The position numbers were made by a program, and so were the translations under genes. A stretch of 6,483 bases of DNA from Methanosarcinaceae archaeon. Its GTDB lineage: Archaea; Halobacteriota; Methanosarcinia; Methanosarcinales; Methanosarcinaceae. Position 1 is the stretch's first letter, and the number at the start of each line of letters is the position of its first letter. Where the stretch lies: contig JAQVBP010000158.1 of the NCBI GenBank assembly GCA_028690255.1, positions 1 through 6,483 on the forward strand, written 5' to 3'. A model generated the notes under the pieces. The model was not told where the DNA came from. It made no database searches and saw only the letters and a list, made by a program, of their open reading frames with translations. Positions 5,653 through 6,483 of the stretch are shown in pieces.

Positions 5653-5763
5653 TTATTCAACCAGTCGCCCGTTTGAAAAGTGATAGATATAGTAAAGAAC
5701 CAGAAAAACAAGAATAGTAAGCACTGCTTTAAGATCTATCTTTTTCAAAAGACTGATATCCAA
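5653..5763 (-). CDS. Small single-pass membrane protein (36 residues)
   Basis: This short frame starts at TTG (5763-5761) and ends at TAA (5655-5653). The start is fixed tightly: GGAGGGG (5775-5769) ends five bases before it, and an in-frame TGA (5781-5779) lies just upstream. The peptide reads MDISLLKKID, then KAVLTILVFLVLYYIYHF (residues 12-29), a clear transmembrane helix, then SNGRLVE. Lysines precede the helix, so by the positive-inside rule the N-terminus is probably cytoplasmic, though Arg33 follows it too. A box A lies at a suitable distance upstream (5811-5817). It precedes the 23-residue-repeat gene on the same strand and may share its transcript, which suggests, without proving, a membrane partner for that protein. 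No named family is recognised. Binding site, promoter and helix together make chance unlikely. Confidence 0.6.
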   Translation of the reverse strand: MDISLLKKIDLKAVLTILVFLVLYYIYHFSNGRLVE

Positions 5764-5768
5764 CAAAA

Positions 5769-5775
5769 CCCCTCC
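5769..5775 (-). promoter_or_regulatory. Ribosome binding site of the small membrane-protein gene
   Basis: GGAGGGG on the - strand is one of the strongest such sites in the window and ends five bases before TTG at 5763. It is the main reason to accept this very short gene and its non-ATG start. Confidence 0.65.
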
Positions 5776-5810
5776 AGTTCAGATCCCTCTCCGTTAAAGA
5801 CCCCTTGCTC

Positions 5811-5817
5811 TATAAAC
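5811..5817 (-). promoter_or_regulatory. Box A promoter for the small-protein/repeat-protein unit
   Basis: GTTTATA on the - strand (5817-5811) is a good archaeal TATA box. Initiation about 25 bases downstream, near 5787, would leave a leader of roughly 24 bases before the TTG start. No equally good box lies directly before the repeat-protein gene, so this promoter probably serves both. Confidence 0.5.
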
Positions 5818-5900
5818 CAGAACCTTCAGGCAAAGGTTTCAGGAAGGAGTAGTGTCATGACAACCGGATAATACCGTATGAAACAGGTTACCGTCCTTCA

Positions 5901-5950
5901 GAATTATTCAGAATTATTCAGAATTATTCATAGTTATCCATAATCATTCA
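5901..5950. repeat. 10-bp tandem repeat
   Basis: GAATTATTCA occurs three times in perfect tandem (5901-5930), followed by two diverged 10-base units, TAGTTATCCA and TAATCATTCA (to 5950). The unit before the array (5891-5900) also ends in TTCA. The period is close to one DNA helical turn, so the copies present the same face; it may be a protein-binding array or merely a slippage product. It lies about 80 bp upstream of the box A for the - strand unit. Confidence 0.75.
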
Positions 5951-6049
5951 ATAATTGGTGATTGACGCAACAGTAGTAGATGTCTAATTGTTCCCGGATT
6001 CCCCTTTTCAGATTATATCTTTAATTTATTGTACCCTGTATTTATTGTT

Positions 6050-6211
6050 TTAGTCCAGGCCGGATTTTCCCCCCCGGCAGCTTGATATTATTCGACAAAT
6101 TTCCGAAATTCCTGCGGCCAGTTTGAAAAAACCGTTTGTCCCGATCAGGAGGCAGCCGAATACCAGGGCGTTCAGTCTCAGGAGGACTGTAAAAAACTCT
6201 GATCTGACCGC
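6050..6211 (-). pseudogene. Start-less remnant of a small membrane-protein gene
   Basis: On the - strand a 53-codon frame is open between TAA at 6214-6212 and TAA at 6052-6050, with no ATG, GTG or TTG inside before its hydrophobic part. Its translation reads like a real protein: FFTVLLRLNALVFGCLLIGT is strongly hydrophobic, followed by NGFFKLAAGISEICRIISS and a basic tail CRGGKSGLD. Codon third positions are G/C-rich, as in the intact genes here and unlike the AT-rich spacers. The likeliest reading is the 3' end of a gene whose start was lost. No family is recognised. Chance or a non-coding RNA remain possible. Confidence 0.35.
6173..6189. other. Hairpin within the gene remnant
   Basis: CAGTC (6173-6177) pairs with GACTG (6185-6189) around the loop TCAGGAG. 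TCAGGAGG also occurs at 6145-6152, but neither has a start codon at a useful distance. The stem is short and no role is evident. Confidence 0.3.
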
Positions 6212-6381
6212 TTATTTATCTACTCCGGGACTTACGCACTTGAAATGCCGAAAACTTGATATCACTTAAAATATAATTATTATAAAGTCAATTTTTATAA
6301 ACGTATAAAGTTATGCTTATAAATCCACCCTGAATGTGGGGGCATTGATTACATTAATTTTTTATATGAAGAAGCGTAAAA
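6212..6381. other. AT-rich spacer with TATAAA cluster
   Basis: No gene is seen. TATAAA occurs four times in 43 bases (6281-6286, 6296-6301, 6304-6309, 6318-6323); on the - strand each reads TTTATA, a box A core pointing toward the gene remnant. A GGGACTTACGCA stretch (6227-6238) lies just before the remnant's open end. CCAC/GTGG arms flank CCTGAAT near 6325-6339. Confidence 0.5.
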
Positions 6382-6404
6382 CCCCTGAGTCTTTAGCTCA
6401 GGGG
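6382..6404. mobile_element. Subterminal hairpin at the end of an IS200/IS605-family element
   Basis: CCCCTGAG (6382-6389) pairs perfectly with CTCAGGGG (6397-6404) around the loop TCTTTAG. It lies 15 bases beyond the stop codon of the TnpA-like gene. IS200/IS605 elements lack inverted repeats and instead carry such subterminal hairpins, which the TnpA Y1 transposase recognises. The element would extend rightward out of the window; its exact left boundary is not determined. A TTAC at 6349-6352 could be a cleavage or target site, but this is a guess. Confidence 0.55.
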
Positions 6405-6419
6405 ATATAAGCGTCAACT

Positions 6420-6483
6420 TCAACCCTGATTCCGTATGTAATATTCGACAGCTTCTTTACTAACATTTCCGATAGTAGAAGCA
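6420..6483 (-). CDS. tnpA: IS200/IS605-family transposase TnpA, C-terminal end only
   Basis: On the - strand the frame enters from the window's right edge and ends at TGA (6422-6420). The last 20 residues include STIGNVSKEAVEYYIRNQG, closely resembling the C-terminal tail of IS200-type Y1 transposases, where a GNVS-type motif and a helix ending near the C-terminus are typical. TnpA cuts and rejoins single-stranded DNA through a tyrosine and an HUH motif; both lie upstream, outside the window. The subterminal hairpin directly after the stop supports the call. If the element is of IS605 type, a tnpB gene could lie farther right on the opposite strand; a TnpA-only IS200 element is equally possible. 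With only 20 residues visible, intactness cannot be judged. Confidence 0.6.
   Translation of the reverse strand, partial: ASTIGNVSKEAVEYYIRNQG

Larger units (their letters stand above)
5764..6049. other. Non-coding spacer
   Basis: Apart from the promoter and binding site at 5769-5817 and the tandem repeat at 5901-5950, I see no gene here. The 63-codon + strand frame at 5680-5871 has no binding site and is antisense to the small membrane-protein gene. An AGGAAGGAG at 5839-5847 precedes an ATG at 5857, but that frame closes after four codons. Confidence 0.55.

Noticed and set aside
5680..5871. 63-codon + strand frame
   Set aside because: It has no binding site, low-complexity composition (Asn, Ser, Lys, Gln), and overlaps in antisense a better-supported small gene and its promoter.
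5901..5950. CRISPR array
   Set aside because: Units are 10 bases with no spacers, so this is a simple tandem repeat.

Overview
The window looks like chromosome from a methanogenic archaeon of the Methanosarcina type. The support is indirect but consistent. Genes are moderately GC-rich and sit among very AT-rich, hairpin-rich spacers. TTTATA-like box A motifs precede genes, T-tracts serve as probable terminators, and starts include GTG and TTG behind strong GGAGG-type ribosome binding sites. The homoserine acetyltransferase carries C-terminal CBS domains. No lineage is proved by this sequence alone.

Layout. (1) 2-868, + strand: the C-terminal 288 residues of an unrecognised protein whose 5' end lies outside the window. 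(2) 869-1696: an 828-bp spacer with no convincing protein gene. It holds two diverged copies of an ~80-bp double-hairpin element (1021-1100 and 1398-1482). Between them is a hairpin-rich stretch with its own box A and T-tract that may be a small RNA (about 1170-1320). An AT-rich leader carrying a duplicated motif (1531-1551, 1593-1615) precedes the next operon. (3) 1697-4530, + strand: a two-gene operon, O-acetylhomoserine sulfhydrylase (metY) followed 41 bp later by homoserine O-acetyltransferase (metX) fused to two CBS domains. Together they convert homoserine, acetyl-CoA and sulfide to homocysteine, the precursor of methionine. (4) 4531-4609: a convergent spacer with a T-tract for each direction. 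(5) 4610-5763, - strand: a probable two-gene unit. It starts from a box A at 5811-5817, encodes a previously easy-to-miss 36-residue single-pass membrane peptide (5653-5763), passes through a repeat-containing hairpin region with a T6 tract, and ends with a 312-residue all-alpha protein built from about ten 23-residue repeats. (6) 5764-6419: mostly non-coding, with a 10-bp tandem repeat, a start-less 53-codon gene remnant on the - strand (6050-6211) and a cluster of TATAAA motifs. (7) 6382-6483: the end of an IS200/IS605-family element, namely a subterminal hairpin and the last 20 codons of a TnpA-like transposase on the - strand.

The sulfur-assimilation operon is ordinary in function, though the CBS fusion is a clear sign of allosteric control. 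The less ordinary material is the structured spacer upstream of metY and the small-membrane-peptide/23-residue-repeat pair with its attenuator-like intergenic region. I did not find a CRISPR array, tRNA, rRNA or an obvious defence system.
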